From a virus: DNA of 24,175 bases. The stretch lies in IMG/VR virus record IMGVR_UViG_3300025701_000053, positions 1 to 24,175 of that record, one strand, 5' to 3'. Under the pieces are notes generated by a model. It ran no database searches. It worked only from the letters and a program-made list of their open reading frames with translations, and was not told where the DNA came from. Below, one piece after another: positions 11,841-20,492 of the stretch. The position numbers were made by a program, and so were the translations under genes. Numbering within the stretch: the stretch's first letter is position 1; the number at the start of each line of letters is the position of its first letter.

Positions 11841-14800
11841 TTAGGTAAATTGAGATTTAACTTTAATACCTTTAGATGTCAATGTACTCTGCAATTGTTT
11901 AATTGCACTGACAACTGCACTATTATCTGGAGCTGCCTGTTGTGCTGGAGCTGGTTTATCAGATCCACCTCCAATTCCAACTGACTTACCAAGATCGCTT
12001 ACAGTATCTCCAATAGAACTTAATATTCCACCTTGGGCTTCATTACCTTCACTAACTGTATTCTTAAACTCACCCAACATTTCTGCTAAGTTTTGTAGTG
12101 CTTCTGAAAGAGATTCTCCCATTTGAGCTAATATATCCGAAGGCTCACCACCATTTGAAAGAACACCAAGTGCTTCAAACATTTTTCTGGTTTCAACAAG
12201 TTTGTCAAAATCAATAGCATTAATACCCTCAGCAATCTTAGGCATACTTTCACCAGTTTTAGTCATACTATGGCCAATTGAATTCCATAATAGTTTTTGT
12301 GCATTATAACTAGCATTTGGTTTTTTAGCATCCACTGGTCCGATAAACATTTGTGTGAATGCTTTACCTTTTTCTGAATCATAACTTCCAATTGCAGTAA
12401 TAATACTTGGGATTGCAGCTCCCAATTTCTCGAAACTATGACCGATTGCATTAATTAATAATTTTTTAGTATTTAAAATAGCAGAATCTTCAGCATCTGC
12501 ACCTGCGCTTGTAAATACTCCTATAAATGATTTAATTTTACCGGTCACCTTATCAACATCATGTTTCATTACAGCCTCAGCAATTGTACTAATCGAACTT
12601 CCTAGTTTTGAATAAGGCTCTGAAATCAATTCAATAATCTCTTTCCCTTTTTCAAAATTTGTAGATGAGAACCAACCTCCAGTTTTAGATTCACCAGAAC
12701 CTATTTCCTCAAATACACCAGTTAATGCATTAATAAGCATTTTTGTATTGTCTGCTACTGTAGTCGAAATATCATTAATATCTTCGCCCTCCCAGTATGA
12801 AGTAGGCTTACCGTCATCACCCCATGTCTTTGGAAATCTAAGGTTGGCCATATCCTGTACTCCTTTTGCTAAGTTTACCAATGGCTCTCCCATACCTTGT
12901 ACTAAATCAATACCTTTTTGAATTGTTGATTTACCACCCCAAAAACTACTTTTTGCCTCTGGTTTTGCCCCGATTTCGGTAAATGTACCAGTAAGTGCAT
13001 CAATTAATAAATGAGTATTAAGAGATACTTTCAAAGCATCCCCTGCATTAAACTTATGATAACCAGTTGCTTTACCATCTTTATCAAACCCTTCTGGCAT
13101 TTTTAACATTGCCATATCGGAAACACCTTTAGCAATATTTGTTAAAGCACTACCCATACCCTGGACTGCTTCAATACCAGCCGTTACTGGGTTTTTAAAG
13201 AATATATTACCAGCAGGTATTAATACTTTAAATTTATTTCCGGTAATTGGGTTTGTTATTTCTACTTCAAATCCTTTTCCAATTTCAGCAAATGGTGCAG
13301 ACAGTGATGATATTAACATGGCTGTGTTTTCTGCAACCTTTGCCGGTGCATCACTTTGCATTGTTTCATATCCAGTAGCCTTACCATCTTTATCAAATCC
13401 GGTTGGGAATTTAAGGTTAGCCATATTCTGCATACCCATTGCAATACCCGTTAGTGCAGTACCCATATTCATTACAGATTCAACACCAACTTTAACCGGA
13501 TTTGGAGTAAACCAACCACCTTTCGTAAAGGTTATTGGTTCACCATTTATACCTGTTATTGTACCTCCGTTACCAATTACATAGAATGTACCTGCTAAAG
13601 TAGCAACCATCTGTGTTACTGTTTCTCCTAGCGCGGGCATGTCTATATCTTTGGCAAGTTGTTTAAATTCTTTTAAACCTTTACCAATTGTAATTAATGC
13701 CACACCAGCAACTACCATTGCTCCAGATCCTGTCAGGATTGCAGCTGCGTTCCACGGAGCCCATAAGAATCCTTCGCCAATTGCAGTTAAAAGTCTTACT
13801 AATGCAGGAGAGCCATCCTCTAATGCTAACATGGCATTTATCGCGGAGGTGTTCTTGAATACTTTATTCATAATCAATAGACCAGCACCAATTGTAATTA
13901 ATGCAACACCAGCAACTGTCATTGCTGCCGCTCCTCCTAGAATAAACGGTGTTGCTAAACCTGCAACTCCCATTACAACTCCAAGTCCAGTAATAAACGC
14001 TAATGAACCTCCAATAACCGTCCATGGATTTTCCCCTAATGCTTTTGACATCAGCATGAATCCTATAGAGATTACCAATAATGCACCACCAGCAGCTAAC
14101 ATTGCAATAGCTCCCTTTTGAATATGTTTTGCTCCAACACCAATAATACGGAATGTAAGTGCTACTGCTCCTATTGCTAGAAGCGGCGTATAGTTCATAA
14201 TATCCAATGCAAATTCTGCCGGAATTATCTGATTCATCAATTGGAATGACAATCCAACTACAATAATTGCCAGAGACGCCCACAATAAGGCATGTGCTCC
14301 TTCTTTTATCCCTTTAGCACCTCGGCCAATAAGTGCAAATGCTAATGCAACTCCACCGACTACCAACATTGGAGCCATTGCTGTCTCTGGGTTTGGTAGA
14401 ATTATATTAAACAGAGCTAACGCTATACCTAATGATAATATTGCACCTGCTGCAAATATTAAGCCCATACCTGCATCTTTAATACCACCGTCAATTTGAC
14501 TAATTAGTGCAAATGCCAAACCTATTAGTAATATTATTTTTGCAGCAGACCACATACCTGCCATTGCATATGGTTCTATAAGTGAGAATAGAGCTAATGA
14601 GACTCCTAATGATAAGATAGCTAATCCAGCGAACATTAGTCCCTTTGCAGTCTCCTCAATAGTGTCAGTTAGGCCTGTCATTGCAAGTAATGTAAATACT
14701 CCACCAATTAGTAGGATTATTAATGCAGCTCCCAACACGCCTTTTAATGCAAATGGCATTATTAGTGAGGCTAGTGCTAACGAACCAGTAAGTACTAGAA

Positions 14801-15359
14801 TACCCTTACCAACATGTTTAAGGTTTTCTAAAGACTTCATTGCCTCAACATCAATCCATTTTGTAGCTAATCTTATAGCACCGACAATTAAGAATAATGA
14901 TACTGCAAAAAGCGGAGCAGCGACTACTGCTAACATCAATAATGGCAATGATAACGCCATATAACCAGCAAATGCAAATACTGATTTACCAATATCTGCA
15001 ATTGATTGTAATACTTTAACAATGGCCTCAAGACCTTTGGCCTTCTCTTCGCCACCCTCTAGTCTATTTAAGGCTGCTATAATAAATTCTAAACCCTTTC
15101 CAAGAGGTTTCATTGCAGGTGCCATAATAGACACAGCAATTGAATCCTTTATACTTAGTCCAGTAGGGCTTCCCTTGCCAGTTCCTTTCGCCACACCAGT
15201 TAATTCCTCTATTGCGGTTACTAGGTTATCAATTCTAGAATATAAACTACCACCGACTGAAACTGATACCGCAGTAACTTTAGTATTTTCTTGGATCTCT
15301 TTTAAAACTGCACCTTGGCCACCTATTTTATCAAAAGCATTCTGGAAGAATTTATTCAT
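11841..15359 (-). CDS. Tape-measure-like tail protein, 1172 aa
   Basis: Largest gene of the window, placed after sheath, tube and chaperone-like genes as expected for a tape measure, which sets tail length and sits inside the tube. Residues 1-120 are soluble and helical. Residues about 127-560 are a run of Gly/Ala/Leu/Ile-rich hydrophobic segments with repeated internal patterns (GLMFAGLAILSLGVSLALF, GLIFAAGAILSLGIALALF; GVALITIG twice). Residues about 585-900 hold three to four tandem modules of about 90-100 residues, beginning near 620, 723, 811 and 901, each with an M-G-x-A/P-L core; the first two also share GFDKDGKATGY, degenerate in the third (TWGDDGKPTSY). The tail is helical with a Pro/Ala linker near 1135. 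T4 gp29 is about half as long. No peptidase domain is visible. Its leader carries a large hairpin. Confidence 0.75.
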   Translation of the reverse strand: MNKFFQNAFDKIGGQGAVLKEIQENTKVTAVSVSVGGSLYSRIDNLVTAIEELTGVAKGTGKGSPTGLSIKDSIAVSIMAPAMKPLGKGLEFIIAALNRLEGGEEKAKGLEAIVKVLQSIADIGKSVFAFAGYMALSLPLLMLAVVAAPLFAVSLFLIVGAIRLATKWIDVEAMKSLENLKHVGKGILVLTGSLALASLIMPFALKGVLGAALIILLIGGVFTLLAMTGLTDTIEETAKGLMFAGLAILSLGVSLALFSLIEPYAMAGMWSAAKIILLIGLAFALISQIDGGIKDAGMGLIFAAGAILSLGIALALFNIILPNPETAMAPMLVVGGVALAFALIGRGAKGIKEGAHALLWASLAIIVVGLSFQLMNQIIPAEFALDIMNYTPLLAIGAVALTFRIIGVGAKHIQKGAIAMLAAGGALLVISIGFMLMSKALGENPWTVIGGSLAFITGLGVVMGVAGLATPFILGGAAAMTVAGVALITIGAGLLIMNKVFKNTSAINAMLALEDGSPALVRLLTAIGEGFLWAPWNAAAILTGSGAMVVAGVALITIGKGLKEFKQLAKDIDMPALGETVTQMVATLAGTFYVIGNGGTITGINGEPITFTKGGWFTPNPVKVGVESVMNMGTALTGIAMGMQNMANLKFPTGFDKDGKATGYETMQSDAPAKVAENTAMLISSLSAPFAEIGKGFEVEITNPITGNKFKVLIPAGNIFFKNPVTAGIEAVQGMGSALTNIAKGVSDMAMLKMPEGFDKDGKATGYHKFNAGDALKVSLNTHLLIDALTGTFTEIGAKPEAKSSFWGGKSTIQKGIDLVQGMGEPLVNLAKGVQDMANLRFPKTWGDDGKPTSYWEGEDINDISTTVADNTKMLINALTGVFEEIGSGESKTGGWFSSTNFEKGKEIIELISEPYSKLGSSISTIAEAVMKHDVDKVTGKIKSFIGVFTSAGADAEDSAILNTKKLLINAIGHSFEKLGAAIPSIITAIGSYDSEKGKAFTQMFIGPVDAKKPNASYNAQKLLWNSIGHSMTKTGESMPKIAEGINAIDFDKLVETRKMFEALGVLSNGGEPSDILAQMGESLSEALQNLAEMLGEFKNTVSEGNEAQGGILSSIGDTVSDLGKSVGIGGGSDKPAPAQQAAPDNSAVVSAIKQLQSTLTSKGIKVKSQFT

Positions 15360-15389
15360 GTAGTTGGTAAACTAATTTTTTTCATATAT

Positions 15390-15419
15390 AATGGAGTGCT
15401 AAATTAATAGCACTCCATT
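15390..15419 (-). promoter_or_regulatory. Strong leader hairpin before tape-measure gene
   Basis: Perfect 12-bp inverted repeat AATGGAGTGCTA/TAGCACTCCATT with loop AATTAA. No T-run follows on the minus strand. It lies between a class B box (15423-15430) and the ATG at 15359, so it would sit near the 5' end of a transcript from that box. Confidence 0.6.
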
Positions 15420-15422
15420 TAG

Positions 15423-15430
15423 TATATATC
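15423..15430 (-). promoter_or_regulatory. Class B promoter-like box before tape-measure gene
   Basis: GATATATA (minus sense), 63 nt before the ATG at 15359, with the 12-bp hairpin in between. It immediately follows the stop of the chaperone extension frame. Confidence 0.45.
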
Positions 15431-15431
15431 T

Positions 15432-15797
15432 TTAAAACTTAGGCATCTTCAATGAAGGTGTCTTTAAAGATGGGACCGAGGGCATCTTTGGAGCTTTAGG
15501 CGATCTATATGAAGATTGCTGAGACTCCGCATGTTCTTGTTGGTCCATTTGTTGCTTATTCTTAGCCTTTATGTAGTCCTGTAGATTTTTGACATAGTAC
15601 CAATATTCATAATAGTACATTTCTTCAATCTCCGAGGGCTGCATTCTAAGATGAATGCCCAGGTAGAACTTAGTCTTAAAGTAATTCTCCAGCGAGATCT
15701 GAAATAATGAAAAGACTTTTGATGCCACCTGGGAACTCAAGAGGGGCTTTCGCGATCTCCCCGTCGAATTCCATTTCAAGTGTTGTTTGAACACCAA
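15432..15797 (-). CDS. Second frame of tail-assembly chaperone (probable frameshift extension)
   Basis: This frame overlaps the end of the 335-aa gene by 122 nt and is offset by +1 (equivalently -2). It has no ATG until 15644; the extreme 5' end is only a TTG. The stretch from about 15715 to 15644 (SLFQISLENYFKTKFYLGIH) looks truly coding and lies upstream of that ATG. It continues MQPSEIEEMYYYEYWYYVKN and ends in a Lys/Gln/Pro-rich tail (PKMPSVPSLKTPSLKMPKF). Tail chaperones upstream of tape-measure genes are often made as short and frameshifted long forms, and this layout fits. Alternatively a separate 70-aa protein starts at 15644. The exact slip site is not identified. Confidence 0.6.
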   Translation of the reverse strand: MVFKQHLKWNSTGRSRKPLLSSQVASKVFSLFQISLENYFKTKFYLGIHLRMQPSEIEEMYYYEYWYYVKNLQDYIKAKNKQQMDQQEHAESQQSSYRSPKAPKMPSVPSLKTPSLKMPKF

Positions 15798-16683
15798 TTC
15801 TCATCTTTTCTGCAAGTCTATAGATAACCATAAACTTTTTCTCATCCCATCCTTTGTAATCAATCTCAGCTTGGAAGATCTTAGTTAAAGATAGATCTTG
15901 CCAGTTTGATTGGATATAAGGTAAGACTTGCACGAATGCTTTATCAAACTCAATATCTTTCTCTTGGCGATCTCTTAAATAAGCTGTAATCTTTTCCATA
16001 GCTCCAATTGTTGGTGGCTTCATACGGACCACACCAGCGGATCTAGTCTTAATTACATAAGTTCTTTCTCTTGAGTCATAATATGCTTCAATTTCTTCTG
16101 GAACTTCTGTTGGTACTAAATACTTTGTAGAAAGTTCAATATCTACAGTTCTTTTTGTTTTCTCAGTTTTACCTTTAAGCATTAATTTTTGCTCTGGTTC
16201 TGGGAATGTTAAATCTCTAATTGCTAATAGAATAATAACTCGATCTTCTTCTAGAATATCTTTATAAGTCATTCTAGTTTTTGATGTTGTTAATTGAGTA
16301 CAAGACTCTACGATAGAGTTAAGTTTCTCTTCCATGTCGATATAGTTATTCTCATCCATGGTTGAGAAATGTCTAATCTCTTTAGCTCTTGCAGATCTAA
16401 TTTTAATTACACAATCAGCTGGGTAGAATTTACCTCTTGATGGTAATGTATCTTGGTCTAGGACCATCCACCCTAAGATAGAGTCCGAAGATTCTGCTTT
16501 TTGTGGTGCAAAGTTGGCCATGTTTACACTGCCCAATCCTTGTTTTTCAATTACATCTTCTACTGCTTCAACCTCTTCAATATTTGAAGATTCTGCTTGT
16601 CCTGATCTAATCGCCTGTTCACGAGCGTCCAGTTCAGCAAGTCTTGCCAATTCTTCTTCTGTAAATTTATTCTGTTCTGACAT
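15676..16683 (-). CDS. T4 gp26-like baseplate hub assembly / tail chaperone protein, 335 aa
   Basis: After an acidic disordered N-terminus (residues 1-70), the core starts LPSRGKFYPADCVIKIRSAR (about 79-98), which I recognise as the T4 gp26-type baseplate-assembly signature (short-side-of-tail protein: LPSxGxFY... then an I-x-I-R segment and KEI). The rest is helical with VIILLAIRDLTF and PPTIGAMEKITAY. It probably helps assemble the baseplate hub or chaperone the tape measure. It ends ...PGGIKSLFIISDLAGELL in this frame, while the +1 frame continues with coding character, suggesting a longer frameshifted product. At 335 aa it is longer than T4 gp26 (208 aa). It starts 1 nt before the stop of the upstream RHH gene region. 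Confidence 0.7.
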   Translation of the reverse strand: MSEQNKFTEEELARLAELDAREQAIRSGQAESSNIEEVEAVEDVIEKQGLGSVNMANFAPQKAESSDSILGWMVLDQDTLPSRGKFYPADCVIKIRSARAKEIRHFSTMDENNYIDMEEKLNSIVESCTQLTTSKTRMTYKDILEEDRVIILLAIRDLTFPEPEQKLMLKGKTEKTKRTVDIELSTKYLVPTEVPEEIEAYYDSRERTYVIKTRSAGVVRMKPPTIGAMEKITAYLRDRQEKDIEFDKAFVQVLPYIQSNWQDLSLTKIFQAEIDYKGWDEKKFMVIYRLAEKMRIGVQTTLEMEFDGEIAKAPLEFPGGIKSLFIISDLAGELL

Positions 16684-16684
16684 A

Positions 16685-16906
16685 TTACTTTTCTTTTAAG
16701 TTTTTAAGGTTTTGTTTTATATACGACTTCTGTTCAATTGTTTTCGTTTCTAGCTCTCTTTTTATGAGATTTCTAATAAAGGCACTAATTGAAATAGGTC
16801 TAGTCTCGCTATCAAGTGCATCATTTAAGATAACTCTATTAATTTGACTAACCTCTGTTTCTGTTAATAGCACCTGGAGCTTTTTTGTAAGCTTTTGGTT
16901 CTCCAT
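16685..16906 (-). CDS. Ribbon-helix-helix-like small protein, 73 aa
   Basis: KLTKKLQVLLTETEVSQINR is a basic beta-strand followed by helix 1, and ISISAFIRNLIKRELE is a typical second helix of the CopG/Arc ribbon-helix-helix fold, with a basic tail. Such dimers bind DNA operators. It lies inside the tail gene cluster, between the terminator that ends the tube gene and the gp26-like gene, and ends 1 nt before the latter's ATG, so it could regulate this operon. A non-DNA-binding chaperone role cannot be excluded. Confidence 0.6.
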   Translation of the reverse strand: MENQKLTKKLQVLLTETEVSQINRVILNDALDSETRPISISAFIRNLIKRELETKTIEQKSYIKQNLKNLKEK

Positions 16907-16947
16907 ATTATTTTATTATATTGATATTATATTATGTTTTCTGTGTT

Positions 16948-16983
16948 AAAAAAAATAAGAAGGCTTTCACCTTCTTATTTTTA
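16948..16983 (-). terminator. Strong terminator after tail tube gene
   Basis: 13-bp stem AAAAATAAGAAGG/CCTTCTTATTTTT with loop CTTTCA (plus sense) and T-runs on both sides. It lies 13 nt after the tube stop and would separate high-level tube/sheath transcripts from the genes below. Confidence 0.92.
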
Positions 16984-16995
16984 TAGTAGGTTAGT

Positions 16996-17553
16996 TTAGT
17001 TTAATTCTTCAGACCATACATCTGATCTCCAACCAATTTCTAATGTTGCTGGATCTGCAGATTCGTATGATAATTCAGAAGTAAATCCGATACCAGATGT
17101 GATAAAACAGTCATCAAGTGTTACCTTTCTGTAAATGTCTCCTTCTCTGTTAAACTGTACGATAACGATTGTACCAACATAGTTCTTTTTAAGACCCATT
17201 TCTCCAGTCTCAGGGTTATACTGAGCTCTGTACCATTGTCTTAAAGACTTATATAAGTAAGCTTGGTTTGCATCGTTTAAGTTTAGCGAAAAGTTAACAG
17301 TTACATCAACTGTAGTTTCACCAATCATACCAGCGTATGATCTGCTCGCAAATTTGTATTTCTGAGTTACTGCGTCAACTCCTTTGTGTAGACCATCAAG
17401 TCCAGAAATTGAGTTTACGTGCTGTAAAAACAACTCTTGTCCTGCAACTCCTGCTGGAGGTAAAATAGTTACCTCAAACAGGTTAGCCTGAACTGGCTCA
17501 AAATTTCTGCCTTTTTTACTTGTTTGATCTTCCGAATAATGTGGTAAAGCCAT
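16996..17553 (-). CDS. Tail tube protein (gp19-like)
   Basis: Forms the inner tube of the contractile tail. Recognised by length (185 aa; T4 gp19 is 163), position directly after the sheath gene, and features of the family: N-terminal FEPVQANLFEVTILPP, the central loop KFASRSYAGMIGETTVDVTV, SLNLNDANQAYLYKSLRQWY and the ending TLDDCFITSGIGFTSELSYE with ATLEIGWRSDVW. It is beta-rich, with no membrane segment. A class B box 22 nt upstream and a strong terminator downstream make it a separately expressible, probably abundant late transcript. Confidence 0.93.
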   Translation of the reverse strand: MALPHYSEDQTSKKGRNFEPVQANLFEVTILPPAGVAGQELFLQHVNSISGLDGLHKGVDAVTQKYKFASRSYAGMIGETTVDVTVNFSLNLNDANQAYLYKSLRQWYRAQYNPETGEMGLKKNYVGTIVIVQFNREGDIYRKVTLDDCFITSGIGFTSELSYESADPATLEIGWRSDVWSEELN

Positions 17554-17575
17554 ATCTTTATATTTGTATTTATTT

Positions 17576-17583
17576 TATATATC
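17576..17583 (-). promoter_or_regulatory. Class B promoter-like box before tail tube gene
   Basis: GATATATA (minus sense), 22 nt before the tube ATG and 7 nt after the sheath stop. Confidence 0.55.
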
Positions 17584-17590
17584 TAATTTC

Positions 17591-20434
17591 TTATGCGAAG
17601 TTACCAGTAGCAATTTCACCTGTATTCAAGATTGTTACTCTCGATACTAAGATTTCAAGACCTTTAACCGGCTCAACGTACGTATCTAAGATACCCATGT
17701 TGTTGTCAATAACTTCGTTAGTGTTGTTAGTTCCGTCCATGATGTTTCTGTAATCGTAAACACCACCATCTTTCTTAACCGACTCCATAAAGTTGTCTGC
17801 TAAAGTTTTAATCTCTAATCTTGTTTGAGCATTATTAAACTCGAATAAGTAGTTCTTTAAGATTTCTGCTAAACCATCTTCAATGTAGATCATTGCCTCT
17901 CTCACGTGAGCAGAAGAAAGAGCTGATTGAATTGATTGTTGTGCAGTCTTGTTACCTTTGATTGTTAAACCAACTCCTCTTTCGAAAACGATTGGGTTAA
18001 TACCAAATGGCTCAAGTACATCTCTGTCGTTCTTATCGAATGCAAATTCAAGTGCTTGAACTCCAGTACCACCTACAACACCTCTTCTAGGTCCTGCGAT
18101 GATTGACCATGGTAAAGCATCTGTATATTTGTCAATGTAGTTGTTTGATACGTAAGCCGCTGGTGGGATTACTTTAACTCTACCATTCTCTAATACATTA
18201 AGTCCAGGTCCGTAGTAGAAACCAAAGTTAGCTCCTTCATTAAGGCTTGGTAATGTATAAAGTGCAGTTGGGTTAAGGTTTAAGTTACCTCCAGTTGCAA
18301 TATGTCTAGTTTCAAATGCCCCAGTAAGTTCATTTAAGAATGATGGATTTTTTGAAGCTTTAAACTCATGTACCATTGGTGCATTTAAGATTGCAGAAGC
18401 ATTCTGTCTCTCTTTACAAAGTTGAGTAATCTCTTCTTTGTTTAAGAGTCCGTCATTTTCTAATGAAGCAAATGTATCAATTACATATCTGAATGTGATT
18501 GCATCTTTGTCAATTAAAGTATTTGCAAGACCAGTACCTGGTTTTAACATTGCTAATAATTCAGAGATTGATTTCTCATTAATAACAGTTCCTTCAATTG
18601 GGAACATTGTATATGTTGTTGTAGCATCTTCATATCTCTTAAGAGCATATTCAGGTTCAGTTGCTAAGTTTCTATGTGTAATAAACTTATAAGTATAAGT
18701 AGTTTCGCCTAGTGCAACGTTTGCAACTGGTGCTTCTTTTTGAATCTGTAAGATTCTAGCTAATTTACCACTAGTTGCATCTGGCATATACATACCAACT
18801 TTGATGTTAGTGTTAAACGCAGGTTCACCAGCAGAAGTTAAGACTGTTCTAGACCAAGTTGATTGACCAGCACCTAATGATGTAAATGTCCATCCAGTTG
18901 GAACTACTTCTACTCTATCATTTTCATTAATTGTAATAACTGGGATTGTAGTTGAATTTGCTCTTTTGTAAGTTTTGATTGTTGTTACACCAGTACCATC
19001 GTAGAAGCCAGCATCTGCACCATCAGCAGTTGAGATTACAGTTTTACCAGAACCAGGTAATGCTTCTATGTTAGTAACATTAGTATACTCACCAGCGTTT
19101 GCGCTTTTCAAGAATGCGCTTGTTGTTAATATATCAAGTTCAAGTGCTGTTAATTCAGCATCAACAGTTAAGTCTCCGTTTGGAGCAACTGTAATATTAG
19201 CTGCAGCAAAAGAAGGCTGACCTACTAGAGGTGCGGAGTACTTCTCGTAAACGTCAGCAATTTTAGAAATACCGAACGTTCCACCAACTGTTACTACAGT
19301 ATCTGCACTAAATGCAACATTTGTTACTTGTGAATATTCATTATTAACCGCTGATTTTAAGAAGTCTCCTATTACAATATCTGCAGTTACATCAACACCA
19401 GTAATAGTCAATTTATTGCCATCAACAATTACTTCAGCGCCTACAGTTACGTCATCTGTTGCAACTCCTTGCTCAATGTTGTGAGATAATAATTGGTAGT
19501 CTTGGTAAATATCAAAACCTTCACCGATAAGATCGATATTAGCAATTGCATCTTCATTAACTGCACAGAAAAGTCCAGTTCTTCTTGCTTCTAAGTTAAT
19601 TAGAGTTTCAATATACAATTGACGTCCTTCATTATCCATAAATTCTGGGATTAAAGAACCTGTATACTGTGCAACTAAAGAAACTTCTCTTAAGTTTGTA
19701 AAGCTAGTAAGTTGTGATTTAAGTAAACCTTCGTTAGTAAAGTATTGACCGTAAACTGGGTCGTTGTTTAATTCACTAGCGTTGAATGTACCTTTGTAAA
19801 CTAATACGTCTACCATGTAATCAGAAACATATTCTAATCCATCGATACCTTCTGGAAGGTTACCTTCACCATACCATTCTCTTGCAGTAACTTCAAAACC
19901 AGCAGTATTAGCCGCTTGCTTTACGATAATCGTAATTGGGTCTTGTTTGATGTTTGCAAAAGTAATAGCGTTAGTTGAATTTGCAGTAGTGTTTCCAGCA
20001 GCTGCTAAAACTTTACTATCTGAAGGTGTCCAGAATTTATCCGTATCAAATACGTCTGCGTATTCTGTTGTTAATTCAGCGAATGATAAACCTTGTTCAC
20101 CACCATCTGTTACGGGAGATACCATGCTTACTGTATCGTCAGCATCATTAGATGTTAAGTTAAGTGCTAGGATAGGTCCTCTTGAAAGAGTTTCTAGGGC
20201 TGATCTATGGAAGAACATTCCTTTCTTTTCTAAAGACTTATCAACACCACCAAAAATCTGTACGAATTGCTCAGTATCTTCAATGAATACTGGAGTGTTG
20301 TAAGGTCCTTTCTTAGAGTAACCTACAACCAATCTGATAGTTTCAGCTGGTATGTTAACCGTTTGTGATTTGTCAAACTCTAGACGATATACGCCTGAGC
20401 TCTTGAACTGTTGTAATTGAGGACTTAATGCCAT
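17591..20434 (-). CDS. Tail sheath protein (gp18-like), 947 aa
   Basis: Contractile sheath subunit. The N-terminus (SPQLQQFKSSGVYRLEFDKS, then VVGYSKKGPYNTPVFIED, FVQIFGG) and C-terminus (GVGLTIKGNKTAQQSIQSAL, AHVREAMIYIEDGL, FNNAQTRLEIKTLADNFMES, GLEILVSRVTIL) are the conserved sheath core that interlocks subunits. At 947 aa it is much longer than T4 gp18 (659 aa). The extra length lies between about residues 320 and 600 and contains two related beta-rich units (GDFLKSAVNNEYSQVTNV near 356 and SAFLKSANAGEYTNVTNI near 439), likely surface domains on the sheath. It has its own class B box 33 nt upstream and is followed by the tube gene after 37 nt. Confidence 0.95.
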   Translation of the reverse strand: MALSPQLQQFKSSGVYRLEFDKSQTVNIPAETIRLVVGYSKKGPYNTPVFIEDTEQFVQIFGGVDKSLEKKGMFFHRSALETLSRGPILALNLTSNDADDTVSMVSPVTDGGEQGLSFAELTTEYADVFDTDKFWTPSDSKVLAAAGNTTANSTNAITFANIKQDPITIIVKQAANTAGFEVTAREWYGEGNLPEGIDGLEYVSDYMVDVLVYKGTFNASELNNDPVYGQYFTNEGLLKSQLTSFTNLREVSLVAQYTGSLIPEFMDNEGRQLYIETLINLEARRTGLFCAVNEDAIANIDLIGEGFDIYQDYQLLSHNIEQGVATDDVTVGAEVIVDGNKLTITGVDVTADIVIGDFLKSAVNNEYSQVTNVAFSADTVVTVGGTFGISKIADVYEKYSAPLVGQPSFAAANITVAPNGDLTVDAELTALELDILTTSAFLKSANAGEYTNVTNIEALPGSGKTVISTADGADAGFYDGTGVTTIKTYKRANSTTIPVITINENDRVEVVPTGWTFTSLGAGQSTWSRTVLTSAGEPAFNTNIKVGMYMPDATSGKLARILQIQKEAPVANVALGETTYTYKFITHRNLATEPEYALKRYEDATTTYTMFPIEGTVINEKSISELLAMLKPGTGLANTLIDKDAITFRYVIDTFASLENDGLLNKEEITQLCKERQNASAILNAPMVHEFKASKNPSFLNELTGAFETRHIATGGNLNLNPTALYTLPSLNEGANFGFYYGPGLNVLENGRVKVIPPAAYVSNNYIDKYTDALPWSIIAGPRRGVVGGTGVQALEFAFDKNDRDVLEPFGINPIVFERGVGLTIKGNKTAQQSIQSALSSAHVREAMIYIEDGLAEILKNYLFEFNNAQTRLEIKTLADNFMESVKKDGGVYDYRNIMDGTNNTNEVIDNNMGILDTYVEPVKGLEILVSRVTILNTGEIATGNFA

Positions 20435-20467
20435 GTTGTTCTATTTGTTTTTTTTTAATTCTTTAAT

Positions 20468-20475
20468 TATATATC
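20468..20475 (-). promoter_or_regulatory. Class B promoter-like box before sheath gene
   Basis: GATATATA (minus sense), 33 nt before the sheath ATG and 17 nt after the large terminase stop. Confidence 0.55.
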
Positions 20476-20492
20476 TGTCTTAGTTTGTGAAT

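Noticed and set aside
13639-14121. Long plus-strand open frame (160 codons) opposite the tape-measure gene
   Set aside because: It is antisense to the Ala/Gly-rich repeats of the tape-measure gene; the composition (Pro/Ala/Asn/Ile runs) is what reverse reading of those codons gives, and no start context or partner gene supports it.
13864-14283. Minus-strand 139-codon frame inside the tape-measure gene
   Set aside because: Off-frame shadow rich in Cys, Trp and Ser, an unnatural composition produced by repeated Gly/Ala codons.
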